Assembly (NCBI GenBank): GCA_029215795.1
Contig: JARDYH010000005.1
Coordinates: 32,184,001 to 32,248,000 of the forward strand
Length of the DNA stretch: 64,000 bases
Direction: 5' to 3'
Source: Anniella stebbinsi
Lineage: Eukaryota; Chordata; Lepidosauria; Squamata; Anniellidae
The position numbers were made by a program, and so were the translations under genes. The notes beneath the pieces are model-generated. The model was given only the letters and a program-made list of their open reading frames with translations, did no database searches and was not told where the DNA came from. Every line of letters starts with the position of its first letter. Within the stretch, counting starts at the first letter, position 1. Shown piece after piece: positions 21,874 through 33,563 of the stretch.

Positions 21874-22990
21874 TAAGGGTGTGCAGAGCGAGTCTCCTCT
21901 GACCCAAAATTCAGAGTGAGATCCAATGGGGTGCTTCTCCACTCTGATTTTAGGAGTGGCTCTGTCTCTCTGCACCATCAGATTACCTGTCGGAGAACCA
22001 TTCCATTTTCAGATAACCGCTCTATTATAGTCAATGGAAATTAACCAAAATGCTTACAGTCCTCTCATTTTTAAAGATAAAGAGATGAAACTTGGCACCA
22101 TGATAGCTTTTAAGTAGGGATTTAGCCATGCCAAGTTTGAAGAAGATCAGTTCATCCCCAGATTTTTAGGAAGTTTTTAAATTTGACAGCTGTCAAACTT
22201 TGACAGCTCAGCCACTTCATTATAGCCTATGGGAATTAACCGAAGTGCTTACATCTCTGTCATTTTTAAAGATAAAGAGATGAAACTTGCCACTGTGATA
22301 GCTCTTAAGTAGGGACAGAGGTTTTTTAAAAAAATAATTTTAAAACCTCAAACTTTTTTTAAAAAAAACTTCCTAAAAATCGAGGCATGAACAGAACTAG
22401 TTCAAGTTTGGCACAGCTAAATCCCTATTTAAGATGTATCACAGTGCCAAGTTTCATCTCTTTATCTTTAAAAATGATGGGGATGTAAGCATTTTGGTTA
22501 ATTCCCATAGGCTATGATGAAGAAGTTATCTGACAATGGAACTAGGCTGACCATATGAAAAGGAGGACAGGGCTCCTGTAACTTTAACAGTTGCAGCGAA
22601 AAGGGAATTTCAGCCAGTGTCATTTGTATGCAATTAGTTCCTGCTGAAATTCCCTCTTCATCACAACAGTTAAAGTTGCAGGCACTATACTGGAGTCACC
22701 AGATACAAAAGAAGGCAGGGCCCCTGCAACTTTAACTGTTGTAATGAAGAGGGAATTTCACCAGGTACGAATTGCATACAAATGATGCCGGCTGAAATTC
22801 CCTTTTCTCTGCAACTGTTAAAGTTACAGGAGCCCTGTCCTCCTTTTCATATGGTCACCCTAAATGGAACAGAGCTCCGATGAGCTGCATCTCTGCTCTG
22901 TGGATATTCGATGGTTTTGAAATGATCCCCTCTCCACTCTGAAAACTTGGAGCTTCGTCGGAGCTTCGTCAGATTTTCAGGGTGGAGCAC
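21874..22990. mobile_element. hAT-like element remnant with large inverted repeat and nested MITE
   Basis: The left end TAAGGGTGTGCAGAGC resembles hAT-type termini of this window. Inside, 'aaagataaagagatgaaact' (22068-22087, and again about 22267-22286) is inverted at 22455-22474 ('agtttcatctctttatcttt'). Arms of about 120-150 bp therefore surround a 'gacagctgtcaaactttgac' core. A separate 320-bp MITE is inserted at 22543. I could not find a convincing right terminus or duplication, so the right boundary is approximate. Confidence 0.55.
22543..22862. mobile_element. hAT-like MITE (family I), complete, nested
   Basis: 320 bp with termini TAGGCTGACCATATGAAAAG and CATATGGTCACCCTA, and a perfect 8-bp duplication AATGGAAC (22535-22542, 22863-22870). 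The inverted terminal repeats extend about 60 bp and continue into a second inverted pair around 'gaggcactatactgg'-like sequence. It is non-coding. Confidence 0.92.
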
Positions 22991-22999
22991 CCCCCCAAT

Positions 23000-23525
23000 A
23001 GACAGAGCTATGGTTTTGAGGAGGGGGGAAATCTGGGAAGAGATATTTACCCTCCTTCCAGGCACTACAGAAAGCTCCATAGCAACTCCTCTTCCAAGAG
23101 ACAGGGAGGGAGGAAAGGGGTGTGTGAGTGGGTGAGGAGGGGAGGGGAGATTCACTAGCCTTTCTGTCCTTTTGTTCCACCTGCCCTTGTTGGTTCTTGC
23201 CAGCAGAGCTTTGGATGGGTGGGGGGCTCCGATCTCAGAACCCTATGTTTAAAGAGTGCCACCCCTTTGGGATGGCTCTCTTAAGGCTGTGATTCTATAT
23301 ACTCGCATTAAACTGAGTAAGCAGTGAATCTCCTCTTAATGGCCCAAGAGCCACTGAAGGTTACATCTGAGGAAACATGTTTACAGTTACATCCGAGAAG
23401 TGTTACATTTGAGTAAATATGCTTGGGGTCAGGCAGCATTGATTATATATGTCATGAAAAACCTAAATGAGAATTGTTTCATCACCATCATATATTATTT
23501 TGAGGGTAGTTAAAATATGCTTGGA

Positions 23526-23565
<40 letters not shown>

Positions 23566-26085
23566 TCTGCAAGGCTTCCTCCCCATCCCATCCCTTGCTA
23601 AATGCGGTTTGCAAAAGATTTAACAAAGCAAAACTGTCCAAAGTTTCATTACTATTAGTAATAAAGAATGCTCTGCTTAATAATATCTAATTTGTGGTAA
23701 AAAAAAAAAACCTATCACTTTTCTTTATTACTTGCTGCACACTGCCTGTTTGGCTCATCATTAGTTCATTAGGTTTGCAATGCTGGTTTGATCCAAGGTG
23801 TGACTGGCAAATGAAAGAAAGGATGATTTTGAAGATAATTTCATTGACTTACACCTCTTGCCAAAGACATTTGACAGCAATAGTTTGGGTGCATGCATTA
23901 TCCCTATGCAGATGTTCACCTCTGCACCATTAACCTTACTCAAACATTCACCTCCACACCTTTAGCCCTGTTCAGATGTTCACTTCTGCATCATTATCCC
24001 TATTCAGACTTTCAGCCCCTCACCATTAGAATCATGTGAAGAGATGTGCCCATGGATTCTGCTTCCTCCATGGTATCCTCATCTCCTCATCCATTGACAT
24101 CTGAATGTCTGCAGTAAGGAGCTGTCTTTACTCACGTAGGCTCTCCATATGATTTAGAACCCTGGGGAAAAATGACTTCCCATTGCAGAAGTTACCCATC
24201 CAATACACAGTGGTCTGCACTGGGATGAGCAATGAGGATGCTACAGAGGCAGCACAAAATGGGACTGTCCCCACTGTCCCCTTCACATGATTCTAATTGT
24301 ATGGAGGGGGGCATCTTCAGAATAGGACTAGAGATGCCCCAATCCAATGAGGGAGATTGCATGCATATAGGCAGTTTCTGATGCAGATATGCACCTATAG
24401 CACAATGACCACCTGTGCTGAAAATGTATTGTTGAACTAGTTGAACATTAATTGTGTTTCAGATGGTATGGGGGATTTTCTCTCCCCAGCACTTCACCAC
24501 CTATGGGGGAATCTGTTGCTCCAGTGGGCAATCCCACCTATGGTGTATCACTTTTAGCAATTGCTTATATTTCAGGGCCTAAGGAACTCTCTGCCACTAT
24601 AACTCAGAGTTCCACCAGCTGACCCTTTCCCCCTGCCACCAACTGCCAGAGAAGTGATTGTTCCATTAAAGACAGGACACTTGTGCACACTCCTCATCCA
24701 ACGCCTAAGAAAAGCGAGCACAAGAAACCCAACCCAAACTCATAAGAATTTCTCTGAAATTCTGGTCACCCTTGAATTTCTTTTTGGAAGCATTCCCCCC
24801 CCCCCCATCAAATTGAATGAAAAGGATTTTTTAAAAAAAAAATATTGGCACAGCACTAACTGTGTATACATTCATGTGCATGACTCTATATTTCACGCAA
24901 CAATTGGGTCTACCACACTGTGGGAACACATTTTATGTGTTCCCACAGTGAACACATAAAATACAAGTGAGAGATATGCATCCTTAAACATTCTGCCACT
25001 TTCAGTAGGCCTGGCCAGTTGCAATGGAATTTTGCTCTAATATCACAAATGCATTTTCATCGAGTTGCAAAGATATTTGTAATTTTAGATCCTGTGATAC
25101 TTCTGTTGACCTATACAAAGACTTTAATTAGAAATTATCAAGAATTACTATCTTAGACGACTATGCAAGTAATTATTGCTAAATTAGAAAAAAAAAGTAT
25201 CCAAAACAGAATGGGAACATAAAGTACACAAATATGCTATTTTAACTAAATTGGCTCATTATATAAAGTCTAAGGAAGCCAGACAATAATAGTTTAATTA
25301 AACATTGCTGTAATGAAAATTAGTGATCTTTTTTTTTGTTTTCTTTTTTGTAAAACAAAACACATGTAGACCATGCTTATGGTTTGGTACAACTCAAACA
25401 TATTATCCCAATGTATTTTGTAAATTTAATAGTAAAGTGTATTTTAAAAGATGTATGGCTGTGTGTATTCACACATGAGGTGTTCGCTGCTGGTGTACCT
25501 ATGGCAATCATAATTGCTACTTCAGATGTGGAGAGGACTGGAGATGCTCATGAAGGCTCTGTCTACAAATGAGGGGGAAGGGTTATTCCGGTTCTACTGT
25601 GCCTCATAGGCATTCATGGCACATGATGTTTCCCTCTCTCTACATCAACCATGGGTTTTCCTGCGGGGTGGGGGAATGCATTTTTGCAATGTTGTTTTGT
25701 GATGGATTTTCTTGTGGACACTGGCTTCAGTGAAGTTTAGAAGTCTGTGTGCCCCTAACTACCAATGCAGTTTCAGTCACCTGAGGGGAGTAGAGCTGAA
25801 AGGAGGAGGGGAAAGTTGCATCATCAGCGGAACTGCACACAATCATGCTTTGTTTTTCCCTAAATGACTCTTAAAAACAACCCGCTAAACCTATCACTTT
25901 AGGATGACTTTTGGTTTTGCTCTTCTGAAATCTGCCCTGGAAACAGCCGACTGCCCTGGCTGCTGCCTGGGGCTTAGGGGTGCCACTGTTGCAGGGAGAG
26001 AGGGATGCCACAGATTCCCCCCCCCCAATGGCCCAGCTGCTCCTGCTGAGAGCACTGCTCAGAGCTGCCCGGAGAAGTGAAATTA
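23000..26085. other. No gene seen; microsatellite and small hairpin
   Basis: About 3 kb of mostly unique sequence. It includes an (AC)n run at 23528-23562, a poly-A run near 23698, and a small palindrome at about 24917-24951 (CACTGTGGGAACACA, loop, complement). All open frames are short. Confidence 0.5.
23528..23562. repeat. (AC)n microsatellite
   Basis: An uninterrupted AC run. Confidence 0.95.
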
Positions 26086-26094
26086 TATATAAAC

Positions 26095-27672
26095 TAGGGG
26101 TGTGCACGGACCCCCCGGATCGGATCGGGACCCGGATCGGGACCTCCAATTTTGTCCCGGACCGGTTCGGACAAAATCGGAGGCCCCCCGGACCGGATCG
26201 AGTCCGATCCCGATCCAAAAATCGGAAATTTTTGGATCGGCCGCCATTTTTTTCCCCATAGACTTGCATTGCAATGCAAGTCTATGAGGAAAAAATGGCG
26301 GCGGGTGGGTAAGGGGGGGCCTAACTCCCTCCCCCCCCGGGGCCGTCCGCTGTGGACGGCCCCGGCAGGTAAACCCCCTCCCCCGCGCTCCCTACCCCCC
26401 CTGGGGCCGCCTGCTTCCATCCGCTGGCGCCCGCGGGCGCCAGCGGATAGAAGCGGATGGCTCCGGGGGGGGGGTAAGCCCCCTTCCCCGTCACTTACCT
26501 TCTCGGCACGTCCGGCGCCGGCGGCTACTACCAGCGGGCTCCGCGGCCTACTCTCGAGTAGCGCGCCGGGTGATGACATCACCCGGCGCGCCACCCTGGA
26601 GCAGGCCGCGGAGCCTGCTGGTAGTAGTAGGCGCCGGCGCCGGACGGGAGCCGCCGGGCCGGAAAGGTAAGGGCCCCCCTCCCCCCTCCCCCCTCCGCGC
26701 GCCCCCTCCTCCCCTCCACGCACCCCCTCCTTACCTTCCCGGCCCGGTGGCTCCCGTCCGGCGCCGGCGCCTACTACTACCAGCAGGCTCCGCGGCCTGC
26801 TCTAGAGTAGCGCGCCGGGTGATGACATCACCCGGCGCGCCACCCTAGAGCAGGCCGCGGAGCCTGCTGGGAATAGTAGGCGCCGGCGCCGGACGGGAGC
26901 CGCCGGGCCGGAAAGGTAAGGGCCCCCCTCCCCCCTCCCCCCTCCGCGCGCCCCCTCCTCCCCTCCACGCACCCCCTCCTTACCTTCCCGGCCCGGTGGC
27001 TCCCGTCCGGCGCCGGCGCCTACTACTACCAGCAGGCTCCGCGGCCTGCTCTAGAGTAGCGCGCCGGGTGATGACATCACCCGGCGCGCCACCCTAGAGC
27101 AGGCCGCGGAGCCTGCTGGGAATAGTAGGCGCCGGCGCCGGACGGGAGCCGCCGGGCCGGAAAGGTAAGGGCCCCCCTCCCCCCTCCCCCCTCCGCACGC
27201 CCCCTCCTCCCCTCCACGCACCCCCTCCTTACCTTCCCGGCCCGGTGGCTCCCGTCCGGCGCCGGCGCCTACTACTACCAGCAGGCTCCGCGGCCTGCTC
27301 TAGAGTAGCGCGCCGGGTGATGACATCACCCGGCGCGCCACCCTAGAGCAGGCCGCGGAGCCTGCTAGTAGTAGTAGGCGCCGGCGCCGGACGGGAGCCA
27401 CCGGGCCGAGAAGGTAAGTGCCCCCCTCCTCCCCCCCCCGCTGTCCACTTTCATCGGCGGGCGCCCGCTGGCGCCCGCCAATGGAAGCGGCGGTGGGCGC
27501 CAGTGGGCGCCCGCCGATCCGCCGATCCGCCGAACCGGTTCGGAGCTTTTTCGGACCGGTTCGGATTGGATCGGCCGATCCAGCTGCGGGATCGGAAATC
27601 GGATAATTTATCCGATTTCCCACTGGACCGGACTCGGATCGTGGATCGGGTCCGATCCAGTGCACATCCCTA
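26095..27672 (-). mobile_element. GC-rich hAT-like non-autonomous element, copy C (longest)
   Basis: 1,578 bp with termini TAGGGGTGTGCACGGACC and CCAGTGCACATCCCTA. The 8-bp duplication ATATAAAC (26087-26094, 27673-27680) is perfect. It is reversed relative to copies A and B. The conserved palindrome is at 26257-26286. Four hairpin units follow (26494-26671, 26730-26920, 26979-27169, 27228-27418), the last three in tandem with a 249-bp period. Open frames of up to 209 codons on both strands reflect the GC-rich palindromes, not genes. Confidence 0.95.
26661..27407. repeat. Three tandem 249-bp hairpin-containing repeats in copy C
   Basis: The motif GGAAAGGTAAGGGCCCCCC recurs at 26661, 26910 and 27159. 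By eye the first two repeats are identical. The third differs at one base in the pyrimidine tract (gcgcgcc to gcacgcc) and near its right end. Each contains a 191-bp inverted repeat from CTTACC to GGTAAG with centre GGTGATGACATCACC. Confidence 0.92.
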
Positions 27673-27701
27673 ATATAAACTAACAAATGCTTGTGATACT
27701 C

Positions 27702-27818
27702 TGAGCCTATCTACACTACTGCTTTAAAACGGTTTATAACAGTTTTAAACCGGTTACCATTATTAACCGGTTTAAAACTGTTATAAACCGTTTTAAAGCA
27801 GTAGTGTAGATAGGCTCA
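27702..27818. repeat. Perfect 117-bp palindrome (family L-related MITE)
   Basis: The two 55-bp arms are exact complements: the left begins TGAGCCTATCTACACTACTG and the right ends CAGTAGTGTAGATAGGCTCA. The loop is CCATTAT. The 'ctacactactgctttaaaac' part relates it to family L. It starts only 22 bp after the target duplication of copy C. No target duplication of its own is obvious. Confidence 0.9.
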
Positions 27819-27823
27819 CAATC

Positions 27824-27854
<31 letters not shown>
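27824..27854. repeat. (TTTC)n microsatellite
   Basis: About seven TTTC units directly after the 117-bp palindrome. Confidence 0.9.
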
Positions 27855-27859
27855 CTCTT

Positions 27860-29945
27860 CCTTCCCTCAAGATAAGACTGCTTCCACTAACTTTCTATTG
27901 GGGGATTGTGAAATGTGACAGAGGGGTGTTGCTGAGTATGTTCTGGGTGTTAAATGTCTGTTCAGTGCTAATTGAGGTTAAGAAATGTGTAAATCCTAAT
28001 CAGAAACACACAGTTGTGTCGGCTTCTTGAAATTATGTCTGGAAAATAAAATAAAGCCGCAATCCTGACTGAAATTAACGTGACTGAGCTCAGATAACAT
28101 ATGTTTAGAAATGGACTGTTAATGTATTGGACACTAGCATGCGGGACAAAGCTCACCCCACTCCCATAATACACTTTGCTCTTCTGTGCTCCCTCCTGCC
28201 CCACTGCCCCCAGCGCTGTTAAAGCTTTCAACATACCTCATGGATTCAGTGCATAGTATGGAGTGAATCAGACCATAGTATGGAGGTGACAGGGACCTGT
28301 TCTTGGAAATGCATAGATTAAGCCTAAATTGTTAGAATGTTGAGGAAGTTCACTTGAAATGTTCAGATACGAGCTTTTTTAAAGAGTACTATCATGGACA
28401 TACTAAATATCACAAGAGATGATGAGGATGCTATAGGTTCTAATAGATTTGCCATTAACTTTATTAAGGCTTTGTTCACTATTGTCATGTAACAATAAAG
28501 TCAGCTCCTGTTAAGACCTAGTTTGATTGTCTTGCAAATCACTTGGGTGTCGTGGAGCAATGAAATTGTCATTCATCTCATTTTTAAGCACTCATAGTTT
28601 ATTATGTAGAGGCTTCCTCATTCATCAAAAGTCTCAAGCACACAATGAGAATGGCTAGACTTCTTTTCAATGTTGCATCAAGGATAGACTCATTTCTTCT
28701 CAATTCATTTTCACTTTTGAGTTGAATAGGAAATTGCAGAGAATGCTCTATATGGATTAATCTTTTCTGCAGAAACTTGACCTCCTGCATTAACTTGTGC
28801 AGGATACAGTTTCAAGTTCTCAGAACCCACAATTGGGCCAGATCCCGCCTTTCATTTAAAAACTGAATCTCAACTCTCCCTTTAGGAACCAAATGAATAA
28901 TATCTTTAAAATGTGTTGTGCCCAGAAGCTCTCCTTTCATTTCCTATAGACAGATTTTCATAAGGCTTCTGCAAGGCGAGAAAATGGGGATGGGATTATT
29001 TTGGCCATGGGTAACCCCCACATAAAAACTTCCAAAGTTACAATGCAACAGAAAATCTGTTCAGAGAAATTCCTTAACTTGTGGTAAATTTCCTCCATGA
29101 GTTAGATTTAGAGCAGGAACTTGTAGTACTTAATTTCTTGTTAGATTTAAACTCCCACCATTCCTGACCATTGGCCCTGCTGGCTGGAGCTGATAGGAGT
29201 TGGAGTCCAACTACATTTGGTTCCCTATCCCTGCTTTAGAAGATTTCCTCTGTTCTGTTTCCTTATTGTTCTGTTTGTTCACTCAGCCCTGCAGTCCCCA
29301 CTTCCTGATTTCTGATTAAATTAGGCGAATTTCTAAACCTAATTCTGGATTTGATGTATGCCCAGTTTGCTTCAGCTTTCAGTTCCTTCAGTTCATTTGC
29401 ATCCTTCCCCCACTGTATTACTGAAATGTGCGTGCAGATTCATTAAAAAAATACTGTAAAGAAGCAATCTTGATGTCATTATGTATATAATTGCATTGAG
29501 TTTCTTTTTGTGCAGCATTTTATTCATGAACACATACACTACTTCTTGTTGGTAAAATACCACACAGAAAGATTCCTGTTTGCTAAATCACATCAATGCT
29601 GCTATTCAGTACTGTTTTACTAGGGATACCATGGCTGTCTGGCTGAGGCTCAAGGCCCAGTGATTTCTTGACAGCTTGACCTCCTGGACACCAGACATGG
29701 ATCTTAGTGCTTCCTCAACTCAGCACTAAATAGACCATTTATGCCTTTAAGTTCACATAAATGGCCCTTTTATGGCTGTGATTTATGCAAATGACCTTTT
29801 ATGAAAAAGGCTAAGCTGCCATTTTGTGCAAAATGGAAGCTCACAGAGGTCATGTGCCATTCTCTGGGTACTCATGGACTGCACAGTGGCTCACCATAAA
29901 TTCGTCCATCCCTTTGTTTTACCAATGAACACAATGGACATGTGC
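27860..29945. other. No gene seen; one old palindromic MITE piece
   Basis: This is mostly unique sequence. At 29150-29240 the blocks 'ctgaccattggccctgctgg' and 'gataggagttggagtccaac' identify a diverged copy of the AACTCCCATCAT palindromic MITE. Open frames are short. Confidence 0.5.
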
Positions 29946-29959
29946 ATGGGAACAGCACC

Positions 29960-30362
29960 TAGGGATGTGCAAATCAGCAAAAACTGAGGTTGCAGAAGTT
30001 CTCCAAATTCCATTTCAAAGCTTGTTTTGATTTGAGTCCATATCAGATTGAGAGCTCTGTGTTGCTGGTTTTTTTCACATGAAAATCTGTGCATATTTCC
30101 ATGTATATTTTCCCCAAATGTATGCGTCAATTGTACACCTCTTTGAAATGAATGCATTCTTCCTCTATTGATTAAAGCATATTTGTGTGCACATTTCAAT
30201 AGTACACAAACTGCCAAATGCAATTGGTTTGATCTTTGTATTTTACATTGCAAGCTCCAAAATGTACAGACTTCAACTGCAGGTTTGCATTTGGTCCTGA
30301 AAGTGCAAACTGGATGAATCCTGATAAAAAACAAACTGCGATAAATTTCTCATACATCCCTA
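29960..30362. mobile_element. hAT-like non-autonomous element (family G)
   Basis: 403 bp from TAGGGATGTGCAAATCAGC to TTCTCATACATCCCTA. The flanks are ACAGCACC (29952-29959) and AAAGCACC (30363-30370), an 8-bp duplication with one mismatch. The interior is rich in TTTGCAT- and TGTGCA-type words. A related left end occurs at 57492. The open frames inside are not conserved. Confidence 0.82.
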
Positions 30363-30691
30363 AAAGCACCCCTACAAAAAGAATCATGATACATAGTATT
30401 TTATCATTGTACTGTACGCATTGCATTGGTAATGTGCAAGAGTGAAAGAGATTCAAGGAACTGAAACTGGGGCATGCCCATTGCTCTGTCCAAACTTTGG
30501 GCGGGGTAGGTGGGTGGAATGCACAAATCCGAATGCATTCCATTTCACTTCAGAAATAAGACCTAATCACCCAGAACTTCAAATTCTGTGGAGAAATTTG
30601 GATGAGGTAGCTCTTGGAAGTAGCTCTTGTATGGTGGTTGTTTGTGCTTTGTCTTGGCATCAACTAAATTTCAGACATGTCAGATCTCATA

Positions 30692-31105
30692 GGTCATGTC
30701 TACACCAGGAACTTATCCCAGGGTCGTCTCTAGGTCGTCCCTATGCATCCACATGATGCACAAGGGATCCCGGGGATGACCTACTGATGACCATGGGATA
30801 ACCCCAGGATAACGGAAACCAGGGATATCCCGGCTTTTCCATGGTTCCAGGACCATGGGCTCCATGCCCATATGGGTGAGGGGGGGCAGCAATTGCACCA
30901 TCCTCAGGATGGCGGGGGGGGTCAGTGGGCCGTGCGACAAGAGCACCTCTTCCTTTTTAAGAAATGGCAGCCATGACGTCCCTTTTCTCCCTTTTTCTCT
31001 TGCGCTGCCGTCTAGATGCTGGGGAAGGATCGTGGAAGCAGGTAAGTCCACAAACCTCCCCTCCCCTCCCCAAACCCCCAAACCCCCTTAGGCATAGAAA
31101 GGGCC
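30692..31105. mobile_element. PIF/Harbinger-like element (family K), copy 2
   Basis: 414 bp from GGTCATGTCTACACCAGG to GGCATAGAAAGGGCC, flanked by ATA on both sides (30689-30691, 31106-31108). The interior matches the copies at 17827 and 34030. It carries CAGGTAAGT at 31039-31047. No transposase is encoded. Confidence 0.85.
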
Positions 31106-31108
31106 ATA

Positions 31109-31200
31109 GTCACAGTTGGATGGGAGAAGAGTGATATATGTTCACAAATTCTCCCCATCTAATTTATGACTAGGTCTATCAGAACTAATAGCATATTGGG

Positions 31201-31245
<45 letters not shown>

Positions 31246-32215
31246 CAGGCACAGCAGCAGGTGAACAGGTTTCGGCTATGTTCCCTGTTCCTTGGATTGG
31301 GGCAATTATGTAGGGAAAATATACCCTTGATTTCAGTCAATCTTTCTTCTATATAAATGCATTTAGGATTACACCCCTAGCTGATTAAAATGCTGTGTGT
31401 TTATGCATGAATTACTACAGTGAAACAGAAACAATCTTTTCACAGGGACCATTCGTTTTCACATCTAGCAATTTTACTTCACTCACCTCTGTTCTTGACA
31501 AGCTGGCACTGTGGGCTTCTGTTTATAAAAAGAAAGAAAACACAACTGGAACATGGTAAAGAGATTATATGAAAGAGGATATTAAATGAGGGATGAATTT
31601 AATCGGGGGGAAATGCACTATTTCTAGCTTAAGAACAGTGGAACATGTAGTGAGAGATTATAATTTAAACACATTCCCTTCTTTGTGACAATTGTTGATC
31701 TATTCTGAAACATTAGTCATTGGTAGACAAGCCTCAATGTACTGTGGGGTTGTTGGAGCAAACGAAGGCCTGAAACAGGCTTAGAGCAGGCTGAAGTTGG
31801 GTTTTATGGCAGTCTTCATTCTGTTATTGTTAACAGCTGGGAAAATGATTATAGCTGGGAAAAAATAAATGAGCCACCAGCAGAGTATTGGCTCCAGAAA
31901 GCCTGATATTGCACCACCCCAACTCATTATTATTTTTTCCATTTGTCCTACCATCTCCTCAGCATCTCCCTAATCATTCCTACTGACACCACAGTTTTGG
32001 CTCTGAGAAGCCAATAGTTGATTCCAAACTATAGCTCTCAAGGTGTACTTTGATATACTGCATTTACAAAAAAATGAGAGTTCACTTTGAGGGACCGCTC
32101 TCATTCCAGTTTACATGGGTGAGTTCATTATTTACCTAAAAAAATAAACTGACCTGGAATTTGCCCATCGCTGCTGCTAACCAGCTTGACCACCCATCTG
32201 GTGGTTTGGTACTTG
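31109..32215. other. No gene seen; (TA)n run
   Basis: AT-rich sequence with a (TA)n microsatellite at 31204-31243 and only short open frames. Confidence 0.5.
31204..31243. repeat. (TA)n microsatellite
   Basis: A run of about 20 TA units. Confidence 0.95.
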
Positions 32216-32218
32216 CTC

Positions 32219-32851
32219 AGCCAGATCTACACCAAGTAGGATATAACACTTTGAAAACGCTTTTGAAAACTGTATACGGAGTAGGGATGTGTATCGTATT
32301 GTTAAAATGTACAATAACAATACGATAAGGTCGTTATCGTGCATGTGTTTAATGATAACGATACAATAGAAAAACCTACGATAATCATTGGAGATGATAA
32401 TTTTCGGGCAATTTTATCGTTTTATCAGACTGCCATATAAATATACCTATAACTTCTGTATTTCAAAAGTTAGAGGCTTGAAACTTGGTCACAGTGCATA
32501 TGGGGCAAGCCTAAGTAGTGTATGAAATTTGAGATCGATCCCTCCAACCCTCGATTTTATATGATTTTTTAAAAGAAAGGTTTCCGTTCTGACAGGTCTG
32601 AATGAACGCACGTGGCGAGCTGTCATTCTGATCTGTCAGAACTGAAACGATCTTTAAAAAATTCATTGTGAACATGATATGGTTCACCTACGATATGAAT
32701 GAAGATGATAATTTTTTTGGGGCTGAAATTACAATAATGATAAATGATGATATTTTGGGCGTGCACACCCCTAATATGGAGTGTGTTCTGGGCCCCAACA
32801 GTTGTCACTACTGTTATAATCTGTTTTGAAGCAGTAGTGTAGATCCTGTCC
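32219..32851. mobile_element. Family L MITE split by a hAT element
   Basis: The left half (32219-32281) has 'agatctacaccaagtaggat', and the right half (32782-32851) has 'gggccccaacagttgtcact' and 'gcagtagtgtagatcctgtc'. Together they match the uninterrupted layout at 44413-44580. The 492-bp hAT element with its duplication lies between. Confidence 0.8.
32282..32773 (+). mobile_element. AT-rich hAT-like element (family F), nested, short form
   Basis: 492 bp from TAGGGATGTGTATCGTATTG to GGGCGTGCACACCCCTA. The flanks are ATACGGAG (32274-32281) and ATATGGAG (32774-32781), an 8-bp duplication with one mismatch. It keeps one gatcgatccctccaaccc segment and about half the interior of the 850-875 bp copies, so it is an internal deletion derivative. 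Confidence 0.9.
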
Positions 32852-32901
32852 TTGTCTCTTATTGGTGCCAGTTATTTCCAGTTTTTGCCCACATAATTAG
32901 A

Positions 32902-32939
32902 GCACACACATCACACACACACACACACACACATACACA
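32902..32939. repeat. (CA)n microsatellite
   Basis: A CA run with two interruptions. Confidence 0.9.
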
Positions 32940-33116
32940 AACACTCCTCTCTTCCTTAGTAGCAGCAGAGCAGTCCATCCTGGTATGCCTGTTAATGATA
33001 GATATTGAATACGGTCATGTTTAACTAGAAATCAATAACTTCCTCAGGTGTGTAGAAAGGTGTGTAAATGTTTGCTGTTTTCTACTTCAACAAAGTATAC
33101 AATCTCAGAAATGTGT

Positions 33117-33155
33117 TCTCTCTCTCTCTCCACACACACACACACACACACACAC
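33117..33155. repeat. (TC)n(CA)n microsatellite
   Basis: A TC run is directly followed by a CA run. The sequences on either side, 'aatctcagaaatgtgttctc' and 'ttcaaatacatttctgagat', form an inverted repeat around it. Confidence 0.88.
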
Positions 33156-33563
33156 TTCAAATACATTTCTGAGATTATATTATACCTTTGTTGAAGTAGG
33201 AAGAGCAATGATGCACAGACAGAAAATGTACTGCAGCAATTTTGAATTCCAAGAGCTGGTAGCTAAAGATTCTAAATTACCTATCCAAATTTGAGCATGT
33301 TATGCAGCTTTGAGTATATATTAAATTAATCATTGTCTGGATAAAACTAACCCTGGCAGCAAAGATGACAAAATGAAGGGAAATGAGTTATGAATGGTGA
33401 AGTACAGAACTGTCATGGGGTTAAAAAGAAATGAACGAGAACAGACATTTTGTGTTTTACAGTAAAATGGGGTGGCAGGAAGATAATGCATTCTTTTGCC
33501 CTGATACAAAGGAGTATCCAGGGCCATGCATGCACATGGAGTAGCCAAGACTACATGCATAGA

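Noticed and set aside
26094..26723. 209-codon minus-strand open frame, with overlapping 172-codon plus-strand frame
   Set aside because: It lies entirely within GC-rich copy C, is Pro/Arg/Ser-rich, and has mirror-image frames on both strands because the DNA is palindromic. Homologous frames are not kept intact in copies A, B and D.
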